A stretch of 64,000 nt of DNA from Tabrizicola soli (GCF_015999335.1 NZ_JAEACP010000015.1:44486-108485); one strand, 5' to 3'. Positions 8,352 through 17,053 are shown, numbered from the stretch's first letter. The notes: generated from the letters alone by a model not told the origin. Translations and numbers: made by a program.

Positions 8352-9048
8352 CCTGCTGCGAGTGGAAAACCTGCGCGCCGGCTATGGCGGCGAGCCGGTC
8401 CTGCAGGGCGTGTCGCTGCATGTCGGCAAGGGCGAGATCGTCGCCGTCATCGGCCGCAACGGCGTGGGCAAAAGCACCCTGATGCGCGCCCTGATCGGAC
8501 TGATCCCGGTCAGCCAGGGCAGCATCGCCCTGAACGGCGAGGTGATCAATGCGTTGCCCGCCCAGCACCGGGCAAAACGCGGGATGGGCTATATCCCGCA
8601 GGGCCGCGACGTCTTTCCCCGCCTCTCGGTACGCGAGAACCTGCTGGTCGGCGAGACCGCGAGGCGGGGCGGGACGCCCGATTACGCCAAGGTCTACGAG
8701 TTCTTCCCGATCCTGAAGGAACGCGCCACCCAGGCGGCCGGCACCCTGTCGGGCGGACAGCAGCAGCAACTGGCCATCGGCCGGGCGATGATCGGCGGGC
8801 CGGAGCTGATGCTTCTCGACGAACCCTCCGAGGGGATCCAGCCCTCGATCGTCAAGGACATCGCCCGCAACATCCGCAAGCTGAACGCCGAGACCGGGCT
8901 GACGGTGCTGTTCGTCGAGCAGAACCTGGACCTGATCGTCTCGCTCGCGCAGCGGGGCTTCGTCATCGACAAGGGCCGCATCATCGCCGAGGTCCCGCCC
9001 GAGGATATCCGCGACCGCGAGAAGGTGAAGAAATGGCTCGCACTTTGA
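8344..9048 (+). CDS. ABC transporter ATPase, UrtE/LivF type
   Basis: A protein of 234 residues, the LivF/UrtE partner of the previous ATPase. Walker A is GRNGVGKS (37-44), the signature is LSGGQQQQLAIG, Walker B is MLLDEPSEGIQ, and the H-loop position reads VEQNLD, with Gln where LivG has His, as is common in this branch. The C-terminal IRDREKVKKWLAL tail is typical of UrtE. It is translationally coupled to the upstream ATPase by overlap. The amidase gene follows 22 nt later with its own GGGAGAG ribosome site. Confidence 0.9.
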   Translation: MSDLLRVENLRAGYGGEPVLQGVSLHVGKGEIVAVIGRNGVGKSTLMRALIGLIPVSQGSIALNGEVINALPAQHRAKRGMGYIPQGRDVFPRLSVRENLLVGETARRGGTPDYAKVYEFFPILKERATQAAGTLSGGQQQQLAIGRAMIGGPELMLLDEPSEGIQPSIVKDIARNIRKLNAETGLTVLFVEQNLDLIVSLAQRGFVIDKGRIIAEVPPEDIRDREKVKKWLAL

Positions 9049-9070
9049 ATATCAAGCAGGGAGAGTCCGC

Positions 9071-10060
9071 ATGAGCTGGTATGACACGTCCTTCATGGCC
9101 CGGCAGGGCGTCGCCAGGGGCAAGGCCGGGAAAAGCCACAAGATCTCGATCGAGGACCAGGGCAGGTTCCACTACGTCTACGGCCCCTATGTCCCGCCGG
9201 TGATCCGGGTCGAGCCGGGCGCGGTCGTGACCGTGGAAACGCATGATGCCTTCGAGGGCAGGATCCAGAAGGAAACCGACCGCCCGTCCGAGATCCTGAA
9301 CTTCCCCTACCTGAACCCGCAGACCGGGCCGATCCATGTCGAAGGCGCGGAAAAGGGCGACTGCCTGGCCGTCCGCATCCTCTCGATCCGGCCGCGCGGG
9401 CCGCAGCCGGTGGGGACCACCTGCCTTCTGCCGGAATTCGGCGGCCTCGTCGGCACCGGCCAGACCGCCGTCCTGAACGCGCCGCTGCCCGAGAGGGTCA
9501 AGAAGGTCCGGCTGGACGAGAACGGCGTCTACTGGTCCGACAAGATCACCCTGCCCTACGAGCCCTTCATCGGCACCATCGGCACCAGCCCCGAGATCGA
9601 GGCGATCTCCTCGCTGCAGCCGGATTACTATGGCGGCAACATGGACCTGCCGGACGTGGCGCCGGGTGCGATCATCTATCTGCCGGTGAACACGCCGGGC
9701 GCGCTGCTCTATCTGGGCGATTGCCACGCGATCCAGGGCGACGGCGAACTGTGCGGCGTGGCGATGGAGATGCCGGCGACGGTGGAAATCCAGGTCGACC
9801 TGATCAAGGGCCACACGATCGGCTGGCCCCGGCTGGAGACCGAGACCCACATCATGACCATCGGCAGCGCCCGCCCGTTGGAGGATGCCGCCCGCATCGC
9901 CTACCGCGAGCTGGTGCGCTGGGTCGATGCCGAGACCGGCATGGGCGAGGAAGAGGCCTACATGCTGCTGACGATGGCCGGCAAGGCGCGGCTGGGCAAC
10001 ATGGTGGACCCGAAATACACCGTCGGCACCGGGATCGCGAAGGCCTATCTGAAGAGGTGA
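9071..10060 (+). CDS. fmdA: Acetamidase/formamidase family amidohydrolase
   Basis: A cytoplasmic enzyme of 329 residues from the FmdA/AmdA family, which hydrolyses formamide or acetamide to ammonia and the acid. Family marks are HDAFEGRIQ (about residue 57), FIGTIGTSPE (about 170), the GGNMDLPDV loop and GDCHAIQGDGEL (about 216-227), which carries probable zinc ligands. It is shorter than the roughly 400-residue formamidases and closer to the compact acetamidase group. It is the last gene of the operon and supplies the catabolic step for whatever the transporter brings in. A strong hairpin follows. The symbol reflects family only; formamide versus acetamide preference is open. Confidence 0.85.
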   Translation: MSWYDTSFMARQGVARGKAGKSHKISIEDQGRFHYVYGPYVPPVIRVEPGAVVTVETHDAFEGRIQKETDRPSEILNFPYLNPQTGPIHVEGAEKGDCLAVRILSIRPRGPQPVGTTCLLPEFGGLVGTGQTAVLNAPLPERVKKVRLDENGVYWSDKITLPYEPFIGTIGTSPEIEAISSLQPDYYGGNMDLPDVAPGAIIYLPVNTPGALLYLGDCHAIQGDGELCGVAMEMPATVEIQVDLIKGHTIGWPRLETETHIMTIGSARPLEDAARIAYRELVRWVDAETGMGEEEAYMLLTMAGKARLGNMVDPKYTVGTGIAKAYLKR

Positions 10061-10067
10061 CGCTCTC

Positions 10068-10104
10068 CCTGGACCGGGCGTGGCAGGAGCGCGCCCGGTC
10101 CAGG
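10068..10104 (+). terminator. Terminator hairpin of the amide operon
   Basis: A perfect 13-bp inverted repeat, CCTGGACCGGGCG (10068-10080) and CGCCCGGTCCAGG (10092-10104), with an 11-nt loop, starts 8 nt after the amidase stop. There is no T-run, as is usual for very GC-rich genomes. It marks the end of the operon. Confidence 0.75.
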
Positions 10105-10585
10105 ACTCCGCCTTTCCCGTGGGCCGCAGAAGCTGCGCGATCATCCCCGGCGTCCGGAAAGCTGTCCTCGCATGGGCGGCTTTCCGGGCGTTTCGTTTTC
10201 AGGGGTTTGCGTGCGGTCCTTCAGGAATGGACAACCTGCCGGGGCGGTCAAGGTGCCCGGCCTGCCACAAACTGGCCCTCTTCGCCTCCCTGCCGGGGTG
10301 GGCCATGTCTGCCCGCCCGGCCCTCAGGCTTGCTGGAGACAGTCCTGAACCTCAGCTTCGACGGCCTGTGGCACGGCGGGTCGGGATGAGTCGCTTCCGG
10401 AGCTCCGGAAGCAGACAGCGCGTTTCTCTCACGAGAATGACGACGCCCCGGGAGGCACACGGCGCACACCCCCCTTGGACGATTGTGTCGGCGAGACGCC
10501 TCGGGTCATGGCGGGGCGATGGCCCGGCCTCTGCCCTTTTACCGAATTGCGGCCATGCCCGCCGAGGGGCATTGACCGGGGCGCG
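10105..10585. other. Non-coding gap with a 20-bp palindrome
   Basis: About 480 bases between the operon terminator and the small membrane protein gene. Open frames exist on both strands, but they lack ribosome sites and look like random GC-rich translation. The one clear structure is the perfect 20-nt palindrome GCTTCCGGAGCTCCGGAAGC at 10393-10412, which could be an operator, a terminator or a degraded repeat. A short TTCTC/GAGAA inverted repeat lies near 10430. I see nothing else that can be supported. Confidence 0.5.
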
Positions 10586-10819
10586 CTACCCCCTGTCGGG
10601 GGGTGCCTGGCCCAGCAGGCCGACCTCGCGCGCCCGGCGGGGGCGGAGGTATGCCCAGTTCAGAAGCGCCGCTGGAAGGCCGACCGCCAGGCCGATGGCG
10701 GCTGCCCAGAGGAAGGTGGCCCATTCGTAATGTCCAAGGACGAGGCCGGCGATCACCACCGCGCCCGCGACCGAGGAGGCCCAGAGCGCGATGAGCCAGA
10801 GGCGAAGATGCGGGACCAT
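10586..10819 (-). CDS. Small two-helix membrane protein
   Basis: A protein of 77 residues from an ATG preceded by a good AAGGAGA ribosome site 6 nt upstream. Two membrane helices are visible, about residues 6-28 (LWLIALWASSVAGAVVIAGL) and about 34-58, followed by a basic RPRRARE tail that should stay in the cytoplasm. It resembles the tiny two-helix membrane proteins common in Rhodobacteraceae, some of which carry misleading enzyme names in databases. No function can be assigned. It lies 67 nt downstream of bolA on the same strand. Confidence 0.7.
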   Translation of the reverse strand: MVPHLRLWLIALWASSVAGAVVIAGLVLGHYEWATFLWAAAIGLAVGLPAALLNWAYLRPRRAREVGLLGQAPPDRG

Positions 10820-10886
10820 GGCGTTCTCCTTTCCTGCCTGGGGTCGGAAAGGCAACCCGCCGGGGCCGCCGGGGTTCCCGCGCGCC

Positions 10887-11138
10887 CTAGCCGATGTCGA
10901 GCGCGATGGCGTGAATGCGCTGGTTGAGTTCCCCCAGCGCCTGCTGCACCGCACGGTGGCGGGCGATCCGCGTCATCGTCGCGAAGGCCGGCGCGCGGAT
11001 CACGATGCGGAAATGGCTTTCGCCCGACCCGTCGTCGCCCGCATGGCCCTGGTGGCGGTGGCTTTCGTTGATCACCTCCAGCGCAGTCGGGCCGAAGGCC
11101 TCGGTCAGCCGGGCCTCGATCTCGTCTTTCACGGCCAT
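10887..11138 (-). CDS. bolA: BolA family protein
   Basis: A protein of 83 residues starting MAVKDEIEARLTEAF. The BolA fold is shown by ALEVINESHRHQGH near the N-terminus, with the His ligands used with monothiol glutaredoxins for Fe-S binding, then SHFRIVIRAPAF and the HRAVQQALGEL helix ending HAIALDI. An upstream in-frame start is less likely because it would add a non-homologous tail. It is transcribed divergently from the J-domain gene with about 75 nt between them. Role by family: regulator or chaperone in iron-sulfur cluster handling; which partner it has here is not visible. Confidence 0.9.
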   Translation of the reverse strand: MAVKDEIEARLTEAFGPTALEVINESHRHQGHAGDDGSGESHFRIVIRAPAFATMTRIARHRAVQQALGELNQRIHAIALDIG

Positions 11139-11212
11139 GTCAGTCCAACCCCCTTCAATCTGCCGCGAAAACACCTAAACTCGTGGCCCCGAGTCGGAAA
11201 GGCCCCCTTCGC

Positions 11213-11845
11213 ATGACCAGTCGCCCGCCCTTTGATTTCAACCTCAGCGCCGCGGCGGACAAGAGGCGCAAGAAGACCGGGCGGCGCGGCATGTCGGGCG
11301 CCTTCGAGACCGCGGACCGCGCCTGCGACTATCCCGGCTGCAAGGAAAAGGGCGCCTATCGCGCGCCGAAATCGCCCGATCTCCTGGACGAGTTCTTCTG
11401 GTTCTGCAAGGACCACATCCGCGAGTACAATTTGAAATGGAACTTCTTCCAGGGCACCTCGGACGAGGAGTTCCAGAAGTTCCTGGACAAGGACCGGGTC
11501 TGGGAGCGCGAGACCAAGCCCTTCAGCCGGATCGGCGACGGCAATGCCTGGGCGCGGCTGGGGGTGAACGACCCGATGGCGCTTCTGGGCGAGAAGGCGA
11601 CGCAGAATCCCGGCAAGGTGATCTCCAACGCGACCCGCAAGCTTCCGCCGACCGAGCGCAAGGCGATCGAGATCCTGGACGCGCGCGACACCTGGACCAA
11701 GGCCGAGATCCGCAGGCAGTACAAGATCCTGGTCAAGGACCTGCATCCCGACATGAACGGCGGCGACCGGCGCGACGAGGAGCGGCTGCAGGAGGTGGTC
11801 TGGGCCTGGGACCAGCTGAAGGACAGCCGGCATTTCCGCGATTAG
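11213..11845 (+). CDS. J-domain (DnaJ-like) protein
   Basis: A protein of 210 residues. The ATG at 11213 follows a GGAAAGG ribosome site; a GTG at 11183 is possible but less likely. A cysteine/histidine cluster sits at about residues 40-70 (CDYPGCKEKG ... FCKDHIREY) and may bind a metal. The C-terminal J domain (about 155-205) has the HPD tripeptide in LVKDLHPDMNGGD needed to stimulate an Hsp70 ATPase. The J domain is at the C-terminal end, unlike DnaJ, and no G/F region is seen. The gene lies between bolA and cobS. Confidence 0.85.
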   Translation: MTSRPPFDFNLSAAADKRRKKTGRRGMSGAFETADRACDYPGCKEKGAYRAPKSPDLLDEFFWFCKDHIREYNLKWNFFQGTSDEEFQKFLDKDRVWERETKPFSRIGDGNAWARLGVNDPMALLGEKATQNPGKVISNATRKLPPTERKAIEILDARDTWTKAEIRRQYKILVKDLHPDMNGGDRRDEERLQEVVWAWDQLKDSRHFRD

Positions 11846-11971
11846 CCCGGAAGGCGAAAACCGGCGCGGGGCCGTCGCGGGCGGCCCTTCCCCTTGAACC
11901 CCCCCGCGATATGTTCCAAGGATGACCGGAATGGGCGCGATGGGGCGCGGGCGGCTTAAGGTGGGCAGGCG

Positions 11972-12946
11972 ATGCTGGATCAGGTGATGAAACCGACCGA
12001 GGAAATCTCGGTCCGCGATGTGTTCGGGATCGACACCGACATGCGTGTGAAGGCATTCGCCGAGCGGACCGACCGCGTGCCCGAGATCGACCCGACCTAC
12101 AAGTTCGACCCCGATACCACGCTCGCGATCCTGGCGGGCTTTGCCTATAACCGCCGGGTGATGATCCAGGGCTATCACGGCACCGGAAAGTCCACCCATA
12201 TCGAGCAGGTGGCGGCGCGGCTGAACTGGCCCTGCGTGCGGGTGAACCTGGACAGCCACATCAGCCGGATCGACCTGATCGGCAAGGATGCGATCAAGCT
12301 GCGCGACGGCAAGCAGGTGACCGAGTTCCACGAGGGCATCCTGCCCTGGGCGCTGCGCAACCCGGTCGCCATCGTCTTCGACGAATACGATGCGGGGCGG
12401 GCCGACGTGATGTTCGTGATCCAGCGGGTGCTGGAGCATGACGGCAAGCTGACGCTCCTCGACCAGAACGAGATCATCACCCCGCATCCCTGCTTCCGCC
12501 TCTTCGCCACGGCGAACACGGTGGGGCTGGGCGACACGACCGGGCTTTACCACGGCGTGCAGCAGATCAACCAGGCGCAGATGGACCGCTGGTCCCTGGT
12601 GGCGACGCTGAACTACCTGAGCCATGACGCCGAGACCGCGATCGTCCTGGCGAAGAACCCGCATTACAACACCGAGAAGGGCCGCAAGACGATCAGCCAG
12701 ATGGTGGCCGTGGCCGACCTGACGCGGACCGCCTTCATGAACGGCGACCTCTCGACGGTGATGTCGCCCCGGACCGTGCTGAACTGGGCGCAGAACGCCG
12801 AGATCTTCCGCAACGTCGGCTATGCCTTCCGGCTGACCTTCCTGAACAAATGCGACGAGCTGGAGCGCCAGACCGTGGCCGAGTTCTACCAGCGCTGCTT
12901 CGCCGAGGAACTGCCGGAATCGGCCGCTTCGATGGCGATGAAATAA
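11972..12946 (+). CDS. cobS: Cobaltochelatase subunit CobS
   Basis: A MoxR/AAA+ type ATPase of 324 residues in the aerobic cobalamin pathway. With CobT and CobN it forms the chelatase that inserts cobalt into hydrogenobyrinic acid a,c-diamide. Walker A is GYHGTGKST (about 67-75), Walker B is [10 protein letters not shown] (about 133), and the sensor segment [12 protein letters not shown] and [13 protein letters not shown] follow. The N-terminal [10 protein letters not shown] is typical of CobS. An alternative ATG lies 15 nt in. cobT, a common companion, is not downstream; an MgtC-family gene follows instead. Confidence 0.92.
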   Translation: MLDQVMKPTEEISVRDVFGIDTDMRVKAFAERTDRVPEIDPTYKFDPDTTLAILAGFAYNRRVMIQGYHGTGKSTHIEQVAARLNWPCVRVNLDSHISRIDLIGKDAIKLRDGKQVTEFHEGILPWALRNPVAIVFDEYDAGRADVMFVIQRVLEHDGKLTLLDQNEIITPHPCFRLFATANTVGLGDTTGLYHGVQQINQAQMDRWSLVATLNYLSHDAETAIVLAKNPHYNTEKGRKTISQMVAVADLTRTAFMNGDLSTVMSPRTVLNWAQNAEIFRNVGYAFRLTFLNKCDELERQTVAEFYQRCFAEELPESAASMAMK

Positions 12947-12999
12947 GGGAACCGGCCGGGGCCTGCGGCGTTGGGGGTGATTGCCGTGGAAGAGCATAG

Positions 13000-13731
13000 A
13001 TGACGCCCCAGAGTCTGATTGCCACGCTGGAAGACCAGTCGCTGATGGTGCCGCTTGCCTTCAGCCTGGCGGCGGGCCTCCTGATCGGCATCGAGCGCGA
13101 GTTGCGCCGCAAGCCCGCGGGGCTGCGCACCCATGCGCTGGTCTGCGTCGCCTCGGCCCTGATGACGCTTCTGGGGCTGCGGATGGAGGACTGGGCCGCG
13201 GTCCTGCCGGACGGCACGCAGATCGTCAGCGACATGGCGCGGATGCCGCATGCGATCCTGACTGGGATCGGCTTTCTCGGCGCGGGCGTGATCTTCCGCG
13301 AGGGGCCCTCGGTGCAGGGGCTGACCACGGCGGCGACGCTGTGGATGACGGCGGCGCTGGGGATCGTGTTCGGCGCGGGGCTGCTTGAACTCGGGGTGAT
13401 CGGAACGGTGGCGGCCCTTCTGGTGCTGATCCTGTTCCGGCTGGTGCAGCGGGTGATGCCGCCGAAGCCGGTGATCCGGCTGGATGTGGTGGTGCCCGCG
13501 ACCAGCACCCTGGACGGGACGCAGCTGACGGCGGCGCTGGCGGGGATCGGTCTCACCGCCGGGCCGATCTCGCTGGCGCAGGATATCGGGCTGGGACAGC
13601 GGCGCTACAAGCTGATGGCGGCGGGCCAGGACCAGCGCATCGACTGCGACGCGGTCGCGGGCGCGCTTCGCAACACCGCGGATCTGCAGAAGCTGACGGT
13701 GGTGCCGCTGGATCGCGACACGGGGACCTGA
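13000..13731 (+). CDS. MgtC/SapB family membrane protein
   Basis: A protein of 243 residues. The N-terminal 150 residues carry about four to five membrane helices and the MgtC signature LLIGIERELRRKPAGLRTHALVC-like run (seen as IGIERELRRK and GLRTHAL), then GIGFLGAGVIF and VQGLTTAATLWMTAALG. The C-terminal 90 residues form a soluble ACT-like domain. MgtC proteins are linked to growth at low magnesium and to inhibition of ATP synthase in some pathogens; the role here is unknown. The 3' end carries a small duplication around the stop codon (13719-13748). Confidence 0.85.
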   Translation: MTPQSLIATLEDQSLMVPLAFSLAAGLLIGIERELRRKPAGLRTHALVCVASALMTLLGLRMEDWAAVLPDGTQIVSDMARMPHAILTGIGFLGAGVIFREGPSVQGLTTAATLWMTAALGIVFGAGLLELGVIGTVAALLVLILFRLVQRVMPPKPVIRLDVVVPATSTLDGTQLTAALAGIGLTAGPISLAQDIGLGQRRYKLMAAGQDQRIDCDAVAGALRNTADLQKLTVVPLDRDTGT

Positions 13732-13848
13732 GATACGGGGACCTGAGCGGCAACCGCCCCCGCAGCTTGCTCTTTTTCCGAACACCCCCGGCCGGAGGCC
13801 CCCGCCGCGTCACCCCGCGCGAAGGTCACAAGGGAAAGCGGCGGCAGC

Positions 13849-13881
13849 GCCGCCCGAGGGGCTCGATGCCCCGAGGGCGGC
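13849..13881. terminator. Bidirectional hairpin between mgtC-family gene and xseA
   Basis: Arms GCCGCCCGAGGGGC (13849-13862) and GCCCCGAGGGCGGC (13868-13881) pair over 12 of 14 positions, with a 2-nt internal mismatch and a 5-nt loop. It lies 7 nt beyond the xseA stop and after the convergent mgtC-family gene, so it can serve both. Confidence 0.65.
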
Positions 13882-13888
13882 CCCCCGT

Positions 13889-15445
13889 TCAAAACAGGCT
13901 GCCCTGCCCGCCGCCGCCTTCGCCCCGCGCCTTGCGCGCCGGGCGCGTCAGGGCCAGCCGTCCGTCCCGGAACTCGATCTCCAGCGCGCTTGCGCGTTCC
14001 GCCCCGGCCCGGGTCGTGACCACCGCCCCATCGCCCCGCACCACCGCGTAGCCGCGTTTCAGCGTCTCGGCATAGCCGAGCGTCACCCGCGTCCGGTCCA
14101 GCGCCTCCAGCCGGTCGGCCAGCCGGGCCAGCCGCTGCGCGGGCGCGGCCTCCAGCCGGTCGGAGAGCCGGACCAGGGCAAGCCGCCCTTCCGCCAGCTT
14201 CCGCTCGGCATCGCCCAGCATCCGCCCCAGCGCCGGGGCCAGGCGGGCCGCCAGATGCCCGAGCCGGTCCTGCCGCTGCTCGAAGCGGCGCTGGACCGCC
14301 CGGCCCAGCCGCTCGTCGCGCGCCGCCAGCTGGTCGCGCTGCCGCGCCAGCCCCGCCCGCAGAGTGGCGGGCTGCATCCGCCCCGCCAGCCGGTCGAAGG
14401 CGCGGTGCTTCTGCGCCACCGCCAGGCCCAGCCCCGCCGAAAGCCGCATCGCGCAGCCGTCCAGCCGCTGCCGGGGGGTCTGCAGCAGCGCCTCGAGCCG
14501 GGGCAGCGCGCGGGCGAGGTCGCGCAGGCGCTGGCGGCGCTGCATCACCCCCTGCCCCACCCCGCGCGTCAGCCGCGCGGCCAGGGCGTCGAGCGTGGCC
14601 AGAAGCTCCAGCCGCACCGGCACCGCCAGTTCCGCCGCCGCCGTGGGCGTGGGCGCGCGCAGGTCGGCGGCAAGGTCGATCAGGGTGGTGTCGGTCTCGT
14701 GGCCCACGGCCGAGATCAGGGGGATGCGGCTTCCCGCCGCCGCGCGGACCACCACTTCCTCGTTGAAGCCCCAGAGATCCTCCAGCGACCCGCCGCCGCG
14801 CGCGACGATCAGCACGTCGGGGCGCGGGATCGGACCGCCCGGCTCGATCGCGTTGAAACCCCGGATCGCGGCGGCGACCTGCGCCGCACAGTCCTGGCCC
14901 TGCACCGCGACCGGCCAGACCAGCACATGCCGGGGAAAGCGGTCGCGGAGGCGATGCAGGATGTCCCGGATCACCGCGCCGGAGGGCGAGGTGACGACCC
15001 CGATCACCCGGGGCAGATAGGGAATCGGCTTCTTGCGGGCCGGATCGAACAGCCCCTCGGCCCCCAGCGCCGCCTTGCGCTTTTCCAGCATCGCCATCAG
15101 CGCGCCCGCTCCCGCCGGCGCGAGGTCATCGACGATCAGCTGGTATTTCGACTGGCCGGGAAAGGTGGTCATCCGGCCGGTGGCGACGACTTCCATCCCC
15201 TCCTCTGGGCGGACCTGCATCCGGGCGACCTGACCCTTCCAGCTGATCGCGGCGATCACCGCGCGGTCGTCCTTGAGGTCGAAATAGAGATGCCCGGAGG
15301 CCGGACGCGAGACCCGCCCGACCTCGCCCCGGACGCGGACCAGGCCGAACTCGCCCTCGATCACCCGCTTCACCGCGCCCGAAAGCTCGGAGACGGTGTA
15401 TTCCGGCTGGTTGCCCTGCGGGGCGGGACCGTCGATCAGATCCAT
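13889..15445 (-). CDS. xseA: Exodeoxyribonuclease VII large subunit
   Basis: A protein of 518 residues. The N-terminal OB-fold (about 15-115: YTVSELSGAVKRVIEGEFG, ASGHLYFDLKDDRAVI) binds single-stranded DNA. The catalytic region follows with GVVTSPSGAVIRDILHRL (about 150) and VARGGGSLEDLWGFNEE (about 215), then a long Arg/Leu-rich coiled coil (about 300-440) and the C-terminal KRGYAVVRGDG segment. With XseB it degrades single-stranded DNA to oligonucleotides. The start overlaps the stop of the small upstream gene by one base (TGATG), so the two are coupled. The last residues are Gly/Arg-rich. Confidence 0.93.
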   Translation of the reverse strand: MDLIDGPAPQGNQPEYTVSELSGAVKRVIEGEFGLVRVRGEVGRVSRPASGHLYFDLKDDRAVIAAISWKGQVARMQVRPEEGMEVVATGRMTTFPGQSKYQLIVDDLAPAGAGALMAMLEKRKAALGAEGLFDPARKKPIPYLPRVIGVVTSPSGAVIRDILHRLRDRFPRHVLVWPVAVQGQDCAAQVAAAIRGFNAIEPGGPIPRPDVLIVARGGGSLEDLWGFNEEVVVRAAAGSRIPLISAVGHETDTTLIDLAADLRAPTPTAAAELAVPVRLELLATLDALAARLTRGVGQGVMQRRQRLRDLARALPRLEALLQTPRQRLDGCAMRLSAGLGLAVAQKHRAFDRLAGRMQPATLRAGLARQRDQLAARDERLGRAVQRRFEQRQDRLGHLAARLAPALGRMLGDAERKLAEGRLALVRLSDRLEAAPAQRLARLADRLEALDRTRVTLGYAETLKRGYAVVRGDGAVVTTRAGAERASALEIEFRDGRLALTRPARKARGEGGGGQGSLF

Positions 15446-15720
15446 CAGTCGCCGCCCCCGTCCCCGGCATCGCCGCCAAGGCCATCCGGTCCGGCCCCCG
15501 TCCCTGCCTGCGGCCCATGCTTCCGCCGGTAGATCGCATAGCTGCCGAGCACCAACCCGCCTCCAAGCGCGATCTGCCAGAATGACCAGTTGCCAACCCC
15601 GAGGATCAGCATCGCCAGCCCCGCCAGCTCCATCGCCCGGATGCGAAGCGACGGCCGCGGCGGCGCCTGCCCGCCGGCGGCGGCATCCCTGCCCATCCCG
15701 ATTCCGACCTCAGGTTCCAT
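15445..15720 (-). CDS. Small hypothetical membrane protein upstream of xseA
   Basis: A protein of 91 residues from an ATG with a GAGGAGGC ribosome site. Residues about 28-66 form one long or two short hydrophobic segments (MELAGLAMLILGVGNW, then QIALGGGLVLGSYAIY), ending in the basic YRRKHGPQ. The tail is rich in Gly and Asp. No family is recognised. It is not DUF2093, the zinc-ribbon protein often beside xseA in Rhizobiales. It overlaps the xseA start and faces away from purD, leaving 64 nt for both promoters. Confidence 0.65.
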   Translation of the reverse strand: MEPEVGIGMGRDAAAGGQAPPRPSLRIRAMELAGLAMLILGVGNWSFWQIALGGGLVLGSYAIYRRKHGPQAGTGAGPDGLGGDAGDGGGD

Positions 15721-15784
15721 GGCTTGCCTCCTCGCGGCAGTCACCCTATGACGCGGACGGGAAAGTTCCAAGCGGGGGGCGGCC

Positions 15785-17053
15785 ATGAACATCCTGATCC
15801 TTGGTTCCGGCGGCCGCGAACATGCGCTGGCCTGGGCGGTGAAGCAGAACCCGAAATGCGACCGGCTGATCGTGGCGCCGGGCAATGCCGGGATCGCGAT
15901 GCTGGCGGAATGTGCCGATATCGACATCCTCGACGGGGCGGCGGTGGTCGGCTTCTGCGGGGAGAACGCGGTCGATTTCGTGATCGTCGGACCCGAGGCG
16001 CCGCTGGCCGCGGGGGTGGCGGATGCCTGCCGGGCGGCGGGGCTTTTGACCTTCGGCCCCTCGGCGGCGGCGGCGCGGCTGGAGGCCTCGAAGGCCTTCA
16101 CCAAGGCGATCTGCGACGCCTGCGAGGCGCCGACCGCCGCTTATGCCCGCTTCACCGAGGCGGCCCCGGCGAAGGACTACATCCATCGGCAAGGCGCCCC
16201 CATCGTGGTCAAGGCCGATGGCCTCGCAGCCGGGAAAGGCGTGATCGTGGCGATGACCGAGGCCGAGGCGCTGGCGGCGGTCGACGACATGTTCGGCGGC
16301 GAGTTCGGCGCGGCGGGCGCGGAAGTGGTGATCGAGGAGTTCATGGAAGGAGAGGAGGCGAGCTTCTTCATCCTGACCGACGGCGAGACCGCGCTGCCGA
16401 TCGGCACGGCGCAGGACCACAAGCGGGTGGGCGATGGCGACACCGGCCCGAACACCGGCGGCATGGGGGCCTATTCGCCTGCCCCGGTGCTGACCGAGGC
16501 GATCCAGCGCCAGGCCCTGGACGAGATCGTCCTGCCCACGATCCGCGAGCTGGCCCGGCGCGGCACGCCCTATCAGGGCGTGCTATACGCCGGGCTGATG
16601 ATCAGGGACGGCCGCGCGCGGCTGGTGGAATACAACTGCCGCTTCGGCGATCCCGAGGCCCAGGTGCTGATGATGCGGCTTGGCGCGCAGGCCCTGGACC
16701 TGATGCTGGCCTGCGCCGAAGGCCGGCTGGCCGGGGTGCGGGCGAACTGGGCCGGGGACCATGCGCTGACCGTGGTCATGGCGGCGAACGGCTATCCGGG
16801 GGCTTACGCGAAGGGCAGCCAGATCCGGGGGCTGGAGGAACTGCCCGAGGACAGCCGCCACATGGTGTTCCACGCCGGCACCGCCGCCCGCGAGGCGCAG
16901 ATCGTCGCCGCAGGCGGGCGGGTTCTGAACGTGACGGCGCGCGGGGCCTCCCTGCGCGAGGCGCGGGAGGCGGCCTATGCCATGGTCGCCCGGATCGACT
17001 GGCCCGGCGGCTTTTGCCGCAGCGACATCGGCTGGCGGGCGCTTTCCGAATAG
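15785..17053 (+). CDS. purD: Phosphoribosylamine-glycine ligase
   Basis: A protein of 422 residues, normal for PurD. It joins glycine to phosphoribosylamine with ATP, the second step of purine synthesis. The N-terminal domain begins MNILILGSGGREHALAW. The ATP-grasp domain includes PIVVKADGLAAGKGVIVA (about 140) and the GDGDTGPNTGGMGAYSP loop (about 217), with VEYNCRFGDPEAQ near 285 binding metal. The C-terminal domain ends at about residue 422. It stands alone and is followed by a repeat hairpin that probably ends its transcript. Confidence 0.95.
   Translation: MNILILGSGGREHALAWAVKQNPKCDRLIVAPGNAGIAMLAECADIDILDGAAVVGFCGENAVDFVIVGPEAPLAAGVADACRAAGLLTFGPSAAAARLEASKAFTKAICDACEAPTAAYARFTEAAPAKDYIHRQGAPIVVKADGLAAGKGVIVAMTEAEALAAVDDMFGGEFGAAGAEVVIEEFMEGEEASFFILTDGETALPIGTAQDHKRVGDGDTGPNTGGMGAYSPAPVLTEAIQRQALDEIVLPTIRELARRGTPYQGVLYAGLMIRDGRARLVEYNCRFGDPEAQVLMMRLGAQALDLMLACAEGRLAGVRANWAGDHALTVVMAANGYPGAYAKGSQIRGLEELPEDSRHMVFHAGTAAREAQIVAAGGRVLNVTARGASLREAREAAYAMVARIDWPGGFCRSDIGWRALSE

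Noticed and set aside
4326..9048. Urea transporter UrtABCDE proper
   Set aside because: Not excluded, but no urease genes are near, and the AmiC/AmiR pair and formamidase family enzyme favour short-chain amides; no urt symbols are assigned.
10080..10585. Coding remnants in the gap after the formamidase gene
   Set aside because: Open frames on both strands lack ribosome sites and recognisable motifs.
15445..15720. DUF2093 protein next to xseA
   Set aside because: The visible protein is a hydrophobic membrane protein without the conserved residues of that zinc-ribbon family.
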